Counted from the first letter of the stretch, positions 9,018 to 17,932 are shown. The stretch is 64,000 bases of DNA from Deferribacteraceae bacterium UBA6799 (GCA_002452335.1 DKFJ01000012.1:202553-266552); one strand, 5' to 3'. Numbers and translations are program-made. The notes: generated by a model from the sequence alone, not told the origin.

Positions 9018-10346
9018 ATGAGCTATATTGAGTTTTTTGAATTCAAAGATCACCCGTTCAGGATCACTCCTGACGTGTCTTTCTTTTATTCGTCTCCCTC
9101 ACACATGGAGACGCTGGAATCTCTGAAATATTTTGCTGATTCCAATGAAGGCTTTATGGTGATGACGGGTGAGCCTGGCACCGGAAAGACCATTACCCTC
9201 AGGAAGTTTCTGAACGAGGCGCCGGAGAATATTGAGACGGCCTATGTGCTCTTTCCTTCTCTGGAACCGGAGGATATGTTCAGAGCCGTTCTGGAGGATT
9301 TCGGATATCAGATAAACAGCAGACAGTCCAAAAACGCTCTTTTCTCAGGTTTTCGTGATTTTCTCATGGAAAAGAAAGCGCAGGGAAAGAAGATCATTCT
9401 GGTGGTGGACGAGGCGCAGAATCTGCCTAACCGCACTCTGGAGGAGCTGAGGATCCTCTCCAACCTGGAGACGGAGACTGACAAGCTCATTCAGTTCATT
9501 CTGGCAGGTCAGCCGGAGCTGGACAAAAAGCTGAACTCGGAGGAACTCCGCCAGCTGAAGCAGCGTGTCACCATTTTTCTCAATCTGAAATACATGAACC
9601 TGCAAGAGATATCTAAATATGTCTCTTTCCGCCTGTCCAAGGCTGGTTTTCAGGGGCAGTATCCGGACAGGGACTTTTACGCCTCGCTGTTCAACATCAG
9701 CAAGGGAAACCCCAGACTGGTAAATCTGCTGATGGAGCGCACTCTCATGTCCGCTTATGTGGATCAGAGCAAAAGCCTTACAAACGCTCATCTGAACAAC
9801 GCCGCTATCAGTCTGAAACTGAAGAAACCGGGTCTGCCGCCTAAGCTGAAATATATCGCCGCCGCTCTGCTTTTATGCGCTGCCGTCGTGTCCGGCTCCA
9901 TGTACGCATACAACAGATATTCCATACCGAAATGGGTCGTTCCGCAGGCGAAAGCACAGCCGAAGGAACAGACAGCCTCCGTAGCGCAAACACCTGTAAA
10001 GGAGCAGACCGAAGAGCAGAAACCGGTTCAGCAGGTTAAAGGGACCGTATCGGCGGTAAAAAATGAATCCCCGAAACCAATAGAGATAATCGATGTCGGC
10101 AGACAGCCGGAAACACCGAAAACCGAAAAACCCAAAACCGATAAAAATACAGGGTATATCGCCGCCGGAGTGCTGAACGTGAGAAGCGGACCGGGAAAAG
10201 AATATGACGTATCCGCCAAGCTGAAGAGAGGCAACCGAGTGGCAGTGAAGAAAAGGGAAGCAGAGTGGATGCTGGTCAGCTTCAAACCGGTTGAAGGCGT
10301 TTCTGAAGGCTGGCTTCATAAAGATTACGTCATTTTCGCCAAATAA
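9018..10346 (+). CDS. ExeA/GspA-like AAA ATPase with C-terminal SH3 domain
   Basis: The protein has 442 residues. An N-terminal ExeA-type AAA domain carries Walker A GEPGTGKT (51-58) and Walker B ILVVDEAQ (about 127-134). A single transmembrane helix follows (about 277-297), then a Pro/Lys/Glu-rich linker and a bacterial SH3 domain (about 380-440, GVLNVRSGPG). ExeA proteins couple ATP hydrolysis to peptidoglycan remodelling so that the secretin of type II secretion or a pilus can be assembled; the SH3 domain would bind cell wall. It fits the gsp genes at both ends of the window. Confidence 0.88.
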   Translation: MSYIEFFEFKDHPFRITPDVSFFYSSPSHMETLESLKYFADSNEGFMVMTGEPGTGKTITLRKFLNEAPENIETAYVLFPSLEPEDMFRAVLEDFGYQINSRQSKNALFSGFRDFLMEKKAQGKKIILVVDEAQNLPNRTLEELRILSNLETETDKLIQFILAGQPELDKKLNSEELRQLKQRVTIFLNLKYMNLQEISKYVSFRLSKAGFQGQYPDRDFYASLFNISKGNPRLVNLLMERTLMSAYVDQSKSLTNAHLNNAAISLKLKKPGLPPKLKYIAAALLLCAAVVSGSMYAYNRYSIPKWVVPQAKAQPKEQTASVAQTPVKEQTEEQKPVQQVKGTVSAVKNESPKPIEIIDVGRQPETPKTEKPKTDKNTGYIAAGVLNVRSGPGKEYDVSAKLKRGNRVAVKKREAEWMLVSFKPVEGVSEGWLHKDYVIFAK

Positions 10347-10405
10347 TTTCTTGCAAAAACAGAACATTGCGATATATTTTTGAAAAAAATAAGAGGTAGG
10401 TCAAT

Positions 10406-10654
10406 ATGCCTATATATGAATATGAATGTCAGAACTGCGGCAAAGTAACACAAAAATTACAGAGCTTCAGCCAGAAGCAGGAATCCATAGAGTGTCCGGA
10501 ATGTCAGGGAGAGGCGAAAAGCATAATGTCATCTTCTGCTTTTCATTTGAAAGGCGGCGGATGGTATTCTCAGGGATATGGAAAATCCGAAGGAGCGTCC
10601 TGCCCCTCAGCCGGCGGAGCGAAATGTCAGGGATGCCCTGCGGCGAAAGGCTAA
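10406..10654 (+). CDS. FmdB-like zinc ribbon protein
   Basis: The protein has 82 residues beginning MPIYEYECQNCG. Paired CxxC motifs (Cys8/Cys11 and Cys30/Cys33) form the FmdB/CxxC_CxxC_SSSS zinc ribbon, followed by the family's SSSAFHLKGGGWY motif. The C-terminal tail has three further cysteines. The family is named for regulation of formamidase but its general role is unknown. RBS AGAGGTAGG precedes the start. The stop overlaps that of the convergent hemerythrin-like gene by 4 bp. Confidence 0.85.
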   Translation: MPIYEYECQNCGKVTQKLQSFSQKQESIECPECQGEAKSIMSSSAFHLKGGGWYSQGYGKSEGASCPSAGGAKCQGCPAAKG

Positions 10655-11124
10655 ACCTTTCTGGATTTCTCTATCACGGACATTATATAATCGCCCAGAA
10701 CCTTGTCAGCTTTGCTCACATGTCTGTTGAGCCAGCCTGCCATTGTTCTCTGCACCAGCAGGGGAAAGCTGTGGTCAGCACCCTTTGAGGCGTATTCCTC
10801 AACAATTTTGGACAGTTCGTGTCTGAACTCATCATGCTGAACGGCGTGATTCTCTATATCGTGGAAACGATATTTGATCATCACTTTTTCTTCGTCAACC
10901 AGATGCTTTTCGGTGTAATCATTGAGAAAATCGAGTGTGAAGACGACATATTGACGTCCCTCACCGTTCTTCATAGCATCTGATAACTTATTGAGTTCGT
11001 TAATAAACCTTTTGGTGCCATTGTCCATAAAAGGTATCTTGGTATAAAAATCTTCACTTGAAGCAGCCAAAGTCGGACTCCATAAAAATAATTTTGATTC
11101 TACATCAAACAGGTTGATTTTCAA
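10651..11124 (-). CDS. Bacteriohemerythrin-like protein lacking the first histidine ligand
   Basis: The protein has 157 residues and fits the hemerythrin four-helix fold. Motifs HLVDE (His and Glu ligands), HAVQH (two His) and HVSKAD (His and Asp) are present and correctly ordered. The first ligand, normally His in a 'DxQH' motif, is replaced: the aligned segment reads PFMDNGTKRFINELN, with Thr where His is expected. Canonical members bind O2 at a di-iron site; this one would have an incomplete site, so it may be a sensor, a mono-iron or a divergent protein. It is a single gene. Confidence 0.75.
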   Translation of the reverse strand: MKINLFDVESKLFLWSPTLAASSEDFYTKIPFMDNGTKRFINELNKLSDAMKNGEGRQYVVFTLDFLNDYTEKHLVDEEKVMIKYRFHDIENHAVQHDEFRHELSKIVEEYASKGADHSFPLLVQRTMAGWLNRHVSKADKVLGDYIMSVIEKSRKV

Positions 11125-11220
11125 TCTAAAAAATGCAATTCCTAAAAGACATCACAAAAGATTAACAATGCCTTTTGTGTTAACCTTAGTATATAATCGG
11201 TACCGGAGTTGATAACGTTA

Positions 11221-11664
11221 ATGAGTACTTTCGCAAAAAATAAAAAAGCTTTCTTTGACTATGAGATCCTGGAGACATTCGAAACCGGGATTATGCTTCA
11301 GGGAACTGAAGTCAAGTCTGTGAAAGCCGGAAAAATAAGTCTGAAGGAATCTTTCGTAAAGATACTGGCAAATGAAGTGTGGCTGGTTAACTCTCACATT
11401 GCCGAATATGAGCAGGGCAACAGAAACAACCACAACCCCACCAGAAGCAGAAAACTGCTGATGCGCAGAAAGGATATAGACCGCCTGATAGGAAAGATAA
11501 AGGAAGCCGGGCTCACACTGGTGCCCATATCCGTTTATCAGAAAGGTAGGCTGGTAAAGGTGGAAATAGCTCTGGCAAAAGGCAAAAAAGCCCACGACAA
11601 GAGAAACACCATCAAGGAGCGCGATCTTAAGCGTGAGCTTGGACGTGATCTGAAAATTAAATAG
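11221..11664 (+). CDS. smpB: SsrA-binding protein SmpB
   Basis: The 147-residue protein is the tmRNA partner in trans-translation. It has the SmpB core: KKAFFDYEILETFETGI, LQGTEVKSVKAGK, the AEYEQGNRNNHNPTRSRKLLM segment and a basic C-terminal tail ending in RELGRDLKIK that reads the empty mRNA channel. The ATG is chosen over an upstream TTG because GGAG at 11205-11208 lies 12 nt before it and no spacer remains for the TTG. A TATAAT box is at 11192-11197. The ssrA gene is only 1.4 kb downstream. Confidence 0.96.
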   Translation: MSTFAKNKKAFFDYEILETFETGIMLQGTEVKSVKAGKISLKESFVKILANEVWLVNSHIAEYEQGNRNNHNPTRSRKLLMRRKDIDRLIGKIKEAGLTLVPISVYQKGRLVKVEIALAKGKKAHDKRNTIKERDLKRELGRDLKIK

Positions 11665-11666
11665 TC

Positions 11667-12935
11667 TTAAAGCCTTCCGCTGGATCTTTCAAAGAAAGAT
11701 TTCACGTCGTAGACCACCATATTTGAGCCGTCCAGAAGCGACATGATCTCCGGTTCGTATTTTCTGAAGGCGCTGTGAGCCACCGCCAGAACCACCGCCG
11801 CGTATGATGAAAGGTCTTCTATTTTCTCTGTAAGCTCCAGCGAGTATTCCTCCCGCACCTCTTCTTTGTCCGCCCAGGGATCAAAAATATCTACGCCGCA
11901 GCCGAAATCCTTCAGTTCATGGATGATATCTATCACTTTGCTGTTTCTGATGTCCGGGCAGTTCTCTTTAAAAGTGATGCCCAGAACCAGAATCTTTGCG
12001 CCCTCTATCTTGTGACCCTTTTTTATCATCAGCTTGACTGTCTGATTAGCGATATATGAGCCCATGTTGTCGTTTATTCTGCGTCCGGCAAGAATCATTT
12101 CGGGGTTGTATCCCAGCTCCTGCGCCTTGTGCGCCAGATAGTAGGGATCCACGCCGATGCAGTGTCCGCCCACCAGACCGGGACGGAACGGAAGAAAGTT
12201 CCACTTTGTAGCCGCCGCCTTCAGCACGGCGTCTGTGTCTATGCCCATTTTGTTGAATATCAGCGACAGTTCATTGATGAAAGCTATGTTCACATCTCTC
12301 TGAGTGTTTTCTATTACCTTCGCCGCCTCTGCCACCTTTATGCTTTCCGCCTTATGAGTTCCGGCGGTGATTATGCTTTTATAGAGCTGATCGACTGTTT
12401 CGGCTGTTTCGGGCGTGCTGCCTGATGTCACCTTTTTTATCTTGGAGACGGTGTGTTCTTTGTCGCCGGGGTTGATGCGCTCGGGAGAGTATCCGGCGAA
12501 GAAATCCACGTTGAATTTCAGACCGGAGACTTTTTCTATCACAGGCACACAGTCGTCCTCTGTGCATCCGGGATAGACTGTGCTTTCATAGATTACGATG
12601 TCGCCTTTTTTTATGACTTTGCCCACTGTTTCGCTGGCTTTTATCAGCAGAGTGATGTCAGGGCGTCTGTGTTTGTCTATTGGAGTGGGGACGGTGACGA
12701 TGAATATATTGCACTCTTTTATGTCGTCCAGTTCGCATGTGGCTGTCATGTTTTTTCCCATGACCTCACGAAGCTGGTCTGTGGTCATCTCCAGTGTGGA
12801 ATCAGTGCAGGCGTTCAGCTCGGCTATACGCTTTTTGCTGATGTCGAAACCTTTTACAATATATTTTTTAGCGAATTCAGCCGCCAGAGGCAGACCAACG
12901 TATCCGAGTCCTATCACGCATATTTTATGATTCAT
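11667..12935 (-). CDS. Nucleotide-sugar (UDP-HexNAc type) 6-dehydrogenase
   Basis: The protein has 422 residues. It opens with the Rossmann motif VIGLGYVGLPLA, has ESTVYPG in the middle and the catalytic cysteine motif GGHCIGVDPYY, and ends with LGITFKENCPDIRNSK of the C-terminal domain. This pattern matches the TviB/WbpO/CapL group, which oxidises UDP-N-acetylgalactosamine or -glucosamine to the uronic acid for polysaccharide synthesis. The start at 12935 is favoured by GGGAG just upstream. No other polysaccharide genes are adjacent. Substrate is inferred from the family only. Confidence 0.88.
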   Translation of the reverse strand: MNHKICVIGLGYVGLPLAAEFAKKYIVKGFDISKKRIAELNACTDSTLEMTTDQLREVMGKNMTATCELDDIKECNIFIVTVPTPIDKHRRPDITLLIKASETVGKVIKKGDIVIYESTVYPGCTEDDCVPVIEKVSGLKFNVDFFAGYSPERINPGDKEHTVSKIKKVTSGSTPETAETVDQLYKSIITAGTHKAESIKVAEAAKVIENTQRDVNIAFINELSLIFNKMGIDTDAVLKAAATKWNFLPFRPGLVGGHCIGVDPYYLAHKAQELGYNPEMILAGRRINDNMGSYIANQTVKLMIKKGHKIEGAKILVLGITFKENCPDIRNSKVIDIIHELKDFGCGVDIFDPWADKEEVREEYSLELTEKIEDLSSYAAVVLAVAHSAFRKYEPEIMSLLDGSNMVVYDVKSFFERSSGRL

Positions 12936-13004
12936 GTCATCTCCCGTGTTAAAGGTATGAGATATATTTAGCACTTTATTATTGATCTTAGAAGTGGAAA
13001 ATTG

Positions 13005-13032
13005 TTGCAAAATTATCAGTGACTAATATAGT
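13005..13032 (+). promoter_or_regulatory. Putative ssrA promoter
   Basis: TTGCAA (13005-13010), a 16-bp spacer and TATAGT (13027-13032) would start transcription near 13039, about 38 nt before the mature tmRNA 5' end, leaving a short leader for RNase P to remove. The leader contains the hairpin at 13042-13062. Confidence 0.45.
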
Positions 13033-13041
13033 ATATTTCAC

Positions 13042-13066
13042 AAGCCCCTATGTTTGGGGCTTTTTT
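13042..13066 (+). terminator. Terminator-like hairpin in the ssrA leader
   Basis: AAGCCCC-TATGTTT-GGGGCTT followed directly by a run of T is a textbook intrinsic terminator on the plus strand, only 11 nt before the mature tmRNA. The nearest upstream plus-strand gene (smpB) is separated by a minus-strand gene. It may block read-through into ssrA, or, if the promoter upstream is used, be transcribed as a leader hairpin. Confidence 0.6.
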
Positions 13067-13076
13067 GTCTATACTC

Positions 13077-13423
13077 GGGGGCGCACGGTTTCGACGGGGA
13101 AATCGTAGGTCACGGGAGCATGTCGGGGGGGTTACCCCGTTAGTAAAGCCAAAGCATATAATTGCTAACGACGAATACGCACTCGCTGCCGCTTAAGGCA
13201 TCGATGTCCTTAGTTAAGACTCTCCCATGGTCTGACTTAGGGCACAAAAACTAGTGGGATTGTCCCTGTGAGTGTCCCGGCTCAGGGGTGAAATTTAGGG
13301 ATTGCTTCTGCCTTTAGAATTGTCTGTGTTTCGATTGGCGGAAAAAGATAAACACATAGACTAAACATGTAGCGCCTTTGGTCGAAAGTTCTTCGGACGT
13401 GGGTTCGATTCCCACCGCCTCCA
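13077..13423 (+). ncRNA. ssrA: tmRNA (ssrA)
   Basis: The 5' end GGGGGCG (13077-13083) pairs with CGCCTCC (13416-13422) to form the acceptor stem, and the T-arm GTGGGTTCGATTCCCAC is intact. The conserved 5' GCACGGTTTCGACGGGG and 3' CTTCGGACGTGGG are present. The tag frame runs from GCT at 13164 to TAA at 13194-13196 and encodes ANDEYALAAA, a proteolysis tag ending in the usual hydrophobic ALAA-type residues. The 3' CCA is not encoded: after the discriminator A comes TAC, so CCA must be added by nucleotidyltransferase. It rescues stalled ribosomes with SmpB (11221-11664). Confidence 0.97.
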
Positions 13424-13431
13424 TACGAAAG

Positions 13432-13456
13432 AAAGACACCTTCCGGTGTCTTTTTT
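13432..13456 (+). terminator. Intrinsic terminator of ssrA
   Basis: GACACC-TTCC-GGTGTC followed by six T residues lies 12 nt after the tmRNA 3' end. Confidence 0.85.
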
Positions 13457-13577
13457 GCGTTTTTGGGAAGTCGCTGTAAACAATGACCAAATGCACAGAC
13501 GAATAAAAGAAATCAAACATAGACATTCGCCCATCAATCAATCTTACCTTTGTAATATTATTATGTTAAAATGATCC

Positions 13578-14942
13578 ATGAGACAAATCACAGTTCTGCT
13601 TTTATTTCTATTCTGCTGTTCAGCATCTGCTGTCACCCTGACACCGCAGGAGTCTCAGTACGTCAAAACTCATAAGACGTTTACCGTGTGTGTCGATCCC
13701 GATTGGTATCCCTTTGAAGCTGTTAATGAAAAAGGCGAATACTACGGCATTGCCGCCGACCTGCTACGGCTGGCCGCCGGGCGTGTCGGTCTGGATCCGG
13801 TGCTTTACAGAACGCCCGACTGGGATGCCAGCATAGAGGCGTCCAAACAGGGAAAATGTGAGGCGCTCAGCTTTCTCAATAAAACCCGCATCAGGGAAGA
13901 ATGGCTGATATTCACTGCACCGCATTTCACGGATTATAATGTCTTCATCACCAGAAACGAGCATAAATACATCTCTGACCCATCTGCTCTGGACAATGAG
14001 ACCATCGTCTTTCCGGAAGGGACATCCGTGGAGGAGCTTGTCAGAAGCAAATATCCTAACCTGAAGATTCTAATTGTAAAATCAGAGAAGGAAGCATTCG
14101 AGGCGGTGGATCACGGCGAGGCGGACATGACCATGAGATCGCTCATCATTGCCGCATACACCATCAGAAAGGAAGGCTTTTTTAATCTGAAAATAGCCGG
14201 ACAAATGCCTGATTTTACAAACAAGCTGAGCATAGGCGTGATAAAGGCTGAACCCATTCTCAGGGATATTCTGAATAAAGCTGTTCTGTCCATAACACCC
14301 GTGGAGCGGGAAAAGATAGTCAATGACCATGTAGCTATAGTAATCAAAAAAGGACTCGACTACCGGATTTTTTACAAATTCGCGTCATTATTTGCGGTAG
14401 CTATCATCGTCAGTCTTTTCTGGATTTTTCGTCTGAACAGGCTGAACAAAAAACTGACCGTAATATCCAGCACAGATATGCTGACAAAACTGCTAAACAG
14501 GGCAAAGATATCTCAGATAATGGAAAAAGAGTTCGAAAGAGCTTCGAGATACGACCGACCTTTCAGCATCATTATCTTTGACATAGACCACTTTAAAACC
14601 GTCAATGACACGTTCGGGCATCAGAAAGGGGACGAAGTGCTCAGGCGGTTTGCGGTTCTGGCGGCGGACAGCATCAGAAATATCGATTATCTGGGCAGAT
14701 GGGGCGGTGAAGAATTTTTGGTGATATGCCCTGAGACAGATATTGATTCCGCACAAAAAGTGGCGGAGAGAATCAGGGAAAAATTAGCCGATTTGGTTAT
14801 TATAGACTCGACAAAGATCACCATCAGCGGCGGTATTGCGGAGATAGTCGCCGAAGATACCGTGGATAACATGCTGATAAGAGCCGATGTGGCTCTATAC
14901 GAAGCAAAACGCACAGGTAGAAACAAAATATGCCTGCAATAG
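13578..14942 (+). CDS. Diguanylate cyclase with periplasmic solute-binding-like sensor
   Basis: The protein has 454 residues. A signal peptide (about 1-18) precedes a periplasmic SBP_bac_3 type domain (about 27-250; KTFTVCVDPDWYPFE), then one transmembrane helix (about 262-284) and a cytoplasmic GGDEF domain (about 295-452). The active site reads GGEEF and an inhibitory I-site RNID lies five residues before it, so both synthesis of cyclic di-GMP and product inhibition are expected. The periplasmic domain probably senses an amino acid or similar small ligand. It is convergent with an HD protein gene, sharing a terminator. Confidence 0.9.
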   Translation: MRQITVLLLFLFCCSASAVTLTPQESQYVKTHKTFTVCVDPDWYPFEAVNEKGEYYGIAADLLRLAAGRVGLDPVLYRTPDWDASIEASKQGKCEALSFLNKTRIREEWLIFTAPHFTDYNVFITRNEHKYISDPSALDNETIVFPEGTSVEELVRSKYPNLKILIVKSEKEAFEAVDHGEADMTMRSLIIAAYTIRKEGFFNLKIAGQMPDFTNKLSIGVIKAEPILRDILNKAVLSITPVEREKIVNDHVAIVIKKGLDYRIFYKFASLFAVAIIVSLFWIFRLNRLNKKLTVISSTDMLTKLLNRAKISQIMEKEFERASRYDRPFSIIIFDIDHFKTVNDTFGHQKGDEVLRRFAVLAADSIRNIDYLGRWGGEEFLVICPETDIDSAQKVAERIREKLADLVIIDSTKITISGGIAEIVAEDTVDNMLIRADVALYEAKRTGRNKICLQ

Positions 14943-14983
14943 TAGAATGGCATGTTTAGGGCTTACATAGACAGCAATTAATA

Positions 14984-15005
14984 AAAGCACCCTTGTGGGT
15001 GCTTT
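14984..15005. terminator. Bidirectional terminator-like hairpin
   Basis: AAAGCACCC-TTGT-GGGTGCTTT lies between two convergent genes (GGDEF gene and HD gene) and could end transcripts from both, although the T-runs are short. Confidence 0.6.
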
Positions 15006-15012
15006 AACTTAT

Positions 15013-16263
15013 CTAATTATACTCAACGGTTTCGTCATAATACCGCTCGGCCTTCACCTTGCAGTCGTCAACAATACGCTGGATCTCCGGCTTATGCTTA
15101 TCCAGCACTTTCAGAATGTCAGGATCAATATTCTCCTCGGCATATTTATCGATGATTTCAAAAGCTTCGTCTATGCTCAGCCGTCTGCGGTATGGTCTGT
15201 CCTCAGTCAGAGCGGATATCATGTCGGAAAAAGCGATTATCTTCGTTCCGGTGTCTATCTCTTCGCCTTTGATGCAGAACGGATATCCGTCCCCCGTCAG
15301 CCTTTCGTGGTGGTACTGAGACCATCTGACAACATCCCTGAACCATGCGGAAGAATTAAGCTCGCTCAGTATCTGACCGGAATAATAACAGTGCAGTTTC
15401 ACCATGTTATATTCTTCGTCGGTCAGCGGACCTTCCTTCTCTATATATTTCGTATCAATACCTATCTTGCCTATATCATGAAAATATCCGGCTATCAGCA
15501 GTTTTTCGCATGTGTCCTCGTCCAGCTCCAGAATCTGACCTATATATCTCGCCAAATGCCCAACGGTGAAGGAATGTCCCGCCGTGAACCTGCTCCTGAA
15601 ATCTATAATGCGGGAAATGGTAAGGGCAAACTGCTCTATCTGCTCTTTGCTCAGCTCGATAGCGCTGATAAAATCTATCCGCGCAAAGAGTTGCTCCATA
15701 GTCAGAGCGTTTATCTCAATCCAGAAGATATCCGGCTTGGAAGCTCTGACAAAAGCATCGCAGACGTCCGGATGAAAAACCTTGCCCTTTCTCTGAAGAA
15801 TAGATTCCGTGACCTTCGCTTTCTGGTTCAGAATGAACAGATCAGGAGAAATATATATATCCACCCTGTCCGCCAGGTGTATGATATGGCTCTGGATTTT
15901 GATATCCTCATGATACCTGTCCAAATCAGAATACCGTATATGATGATGTCTGATGATCCAGGCTATATCCGAAAACAGATCGAATATCGACATCATCTTA
16001 TATCCCATAAGACAATGAGGGGAAGGGTTTTCAACATCCTCCTGAATGAGGCTGTCCCTCTCCTGAACGGAGAGCGCGCCAATGTCGTGCAGTGCCGCCG
16101 CAACAACCAGATCAACCAGCTCCTCGTGGGTCAGTCCCATCTCCTGTCCGATACGATACGCAATAACAGCGGTTCTTCTCTGGTGCGACTTTAATAGATA
16201 ATTAAAACTATCTATAGCCTTAATCAGTGGAAAAGCGAGCTCTTTAAGGGATATTTTATCCAT
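15013..16263 (-). CDS. Tandem HD domain protein with HD-GYP-like second domain
   Basis: The protein has 416 residues, no membrane segment and two HD domains. The first (about 25-130) keeps ALHDIGAL and HHH but lacks the GYP signature. The second (about 220-370) has GHSFTVGHL, GYFHDIGKIGI and HHERLTGDGYP, close to the HD-GYP phosphodiesterases that degrade cyclic di-GMP. RBS GGAGCG precedes the ATG. It faces a diguanylate cyclase gene, so the pair may tune the same signal. The activity of the first domain is uncertain. Confidence 0.85.
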   Translation of the reverse strand: MDKISLKELAFPLIKAIDSFNYLLKSHQRRTAVIAYRIGQEMGLTHEELVDLVVAAALHDIGALSVQERDSLIQEDVENPSPHCLMGYKMMSIFDLFSDIAWIIRHHHIRYSDLDRYHEDIKIQSHIIHLADRVDIYISPDLFILNQKAKVTESILQRKGKVFHPDVCDAFVRASKPDIFWIEINALTMEQLFARIDFISAIELSKEQIEQFALTISRIIDFRSRFTAGHSFTVGHLARYIGQILELDEDTCEKLLIAGYFHDIGKIGIDTKYIEKEGPLTDEEYNMVKLHCYYSGQILSELNSSAWFRDVVRWSQYHHERLTGDGYPFCIKGEEIDTGTKIIAFSDMISALTEDRPYRRRLSIDEAFEIIDKYAEENIDPDILKVLDKHKPEIQRIVDDCKVKAERYYDETVEYN

Positions 16264-16369
16264 AATGCGCTCCTAGCAACAAAAAATAAAGTTGTGTATA
16301 TTGTATTATAGCACAATCAAATCATTTAACGAAGCCTAATTGATGAAATCGTATCTCCCATTTGCAAAG

Positions 16370-17911
16370 TTAATCAAGATAATATTCAGATACCTTTTCA
16401 AAAGCGTCATTATCTGTCACAATAACAAATGATCCGTCACCCATATAAATTTTATAACAGCCGTCAGCACCGCCGAAGATTTTGATATTCTCAGTATATT
16501 TTCCCCACTTGTACACTTGCCGGAAAAGCTCTCTGTCACCGCATCTGGCGCTCAGCTCGAATGCCCTGGCAATAATCCTCACAATGCCACTGCCCGCAGA
16601 ATATTTCGCAAGACCGAAAGCACGGCTGATGTGCTCTTTCGATCTGTCAAAATCATTCTCCAGATACGCTATGTCAGAATCCAGCTCTTCTGATATCCAT
16701 GGATATCTTTCGAGAGTCTTTTTATGTTTCAGTTTAAAGAGATCAACCTTCTTTCTGTATGTATCAATGTCGGTTTTTGATCTGAATAACGAATTGAGAT
16801 CATTCAAATCAGCATCCGCCTCAATTAAATCATACGGCGCCGGAAAATCAAAATGATTGGTTAAGTACCACTCAGAAAAGCAAACTGCATCTTTTCCGAA
16901 TAACTCATAGTTTTTAACCATACCCTCTCTGTTTTCATCTGAATACAATTTTCTGAAGTAATGAATATTATCTACGGTAATGTCTTTCGACACATAATAT
17001 ATAAAATTTTTTAATCTATCAAACGCGTCTGAAGCCCAGCGATCGACAACATCATCCCACTGATCCCTGCTTGCCTGTTTTATTTCTTTATCAGAAAACA
17101 TCTTAAATAATGTCTCATTCATAGCACTGTTAATATTCTGAAACTGCCGGACAAACTCGTTCACCAATTCACTTAAAAAGCGTTTATCATCAATTTTTTT
17201 ATAACTTTCCTCTGATGTATAAGCGATAAAAACAAGGAATTTCAGATAATTCTCTATTTCCTGGTTTTCTTTAAAATAAAGTAGCGGTTTCAGTTTTTCA
17301 AAAAGATTTTCCAGATTTTTCTTTCCATATCCTTTATCAAGCCTGTTTAGGTATCTCCTGACTGAATCAGCGGATGTTTCACCATGTTTTTTAGCCACGC
17401 TACTTTTATTGCTAAGGTTGATATTATTCAAAAACGATAACATCTTGCTCAAAGGATAAACAACAGCCCCATCTGCTGCAAAATCAGGGGTAAATAAATC
17501 TATACTCACCCCGAATGGAATATTCTTCCTCCTCAGTTTTGCCAGCTGTTTACAGGTGGACAAAGCTAAACGCCCGACTCCGCTGCAACACAATAGATAT
17601 TTTATATTTTCCTCTTTCGTGTACTGTGCCATATATGAAGCAATAATGGCAGAATACGACATCATAACTTCATCAATGAGAGTCATAACAGCGGAACTCA
17701 ATTCCTCATCATTAAATAGCCCATTAAGAAGCGCACGAAATTCTTCTTCAATATCTGCCTGACTTTTTAGTGAAAACAACTCTTCTGAAGCCAGTCTCCT
17801 GAGCCTAGTCTGTAGAGACCCTTTGTTCTCTGAAAAAGCCCAAATGCCTGTGCACTCGAATATAAAACGCCACAACTCCCCTATTGTGGGGTATCTGTAT
17901 TCACTTGCCAT
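16370..17911 (-). CDS. Hypothetical protein, 513 residues, unrecognised
   Basis: I do not recognise this family. The protein is soluble, mainly helical and rich in Lys, Asp, Phe and Tyr, with no signal peptide or membrane segment. Around residue 105 is a short hydrophobic segment YLLCCSGVGRLALST that could be a strand-loop-helix. The DNA is visibly more AT-rich than the flanks. It follows a 46-residue acidic protein gene by 21 nt on the same strand, so the two probably form one transcription unit. Transfer from outside is plausible. No catalytic motif could be assigned. Confidence 0.7.
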   Translation of the reverse strand: MASEYRYPTIGELWRFIFECTGIWAFSENKGSLQTRLRRLASEELFSLKSQADIEEEFRALLNGLFNDEELSSAVMTLIDEVMMSYSAIIASYMAQYTKEENIKYLLCCSGVGRLALSTCKQLAKLRRKNIPFGVSIDLFTPDFAADGAVVYPLSKMLSFLNNINLSNKSSVAKKHGETSADSVRRYLNRLDKGYGKKNLENLFEKLKPLLYFKENQEIENYLKFLVFIAYTSEESYKKIDDKRFLSELVNEFVRQFQNINSAMNETLFKMFSDKEIKQASRDQWDDVVDRWASDAFDRLKNFIYYVSKDITVDNIHYFRKLYSDENREGMVKNYELFGKDAVCFSEWYLTNHFDFPAPYDLIEADADLNDLNSLFRSKTDIDTYRKKVDLFKLKHKKTLERYPWISEELDSDIAYLENDFDRSKEHISRAFGLAKYSAGSGIVRIIARAFELSARCGDRELFRQVYKWGKYTENIKIFGGADGCYKIYMGDGSFVIVTDNDAFEKVSEYYLD

Positions 17912-17932
17912 ATCATTTTATCCCTTGTCTGT

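Noticed and set aside
12453..12971. 172-codon plus-strand frame
   Set aside because: It is the antisense of the nucleotide-sugar dehydrogenase, whose motifs are unambiguous.
13314..13541. 75-codon minus-strand frame containing MEAVGIEPTS
   Set aside because: It is antisense to the 3' end of tmRNA; this peptide is a well-known spurious translation of the T-arm region of tRNA/tmRNA genes.
14995..16194. 399-codon plus-strand frame
   Set aside because: It is the antisense of the tandem-HD gene, which has clear HD and GYP motifs on the minus strand.
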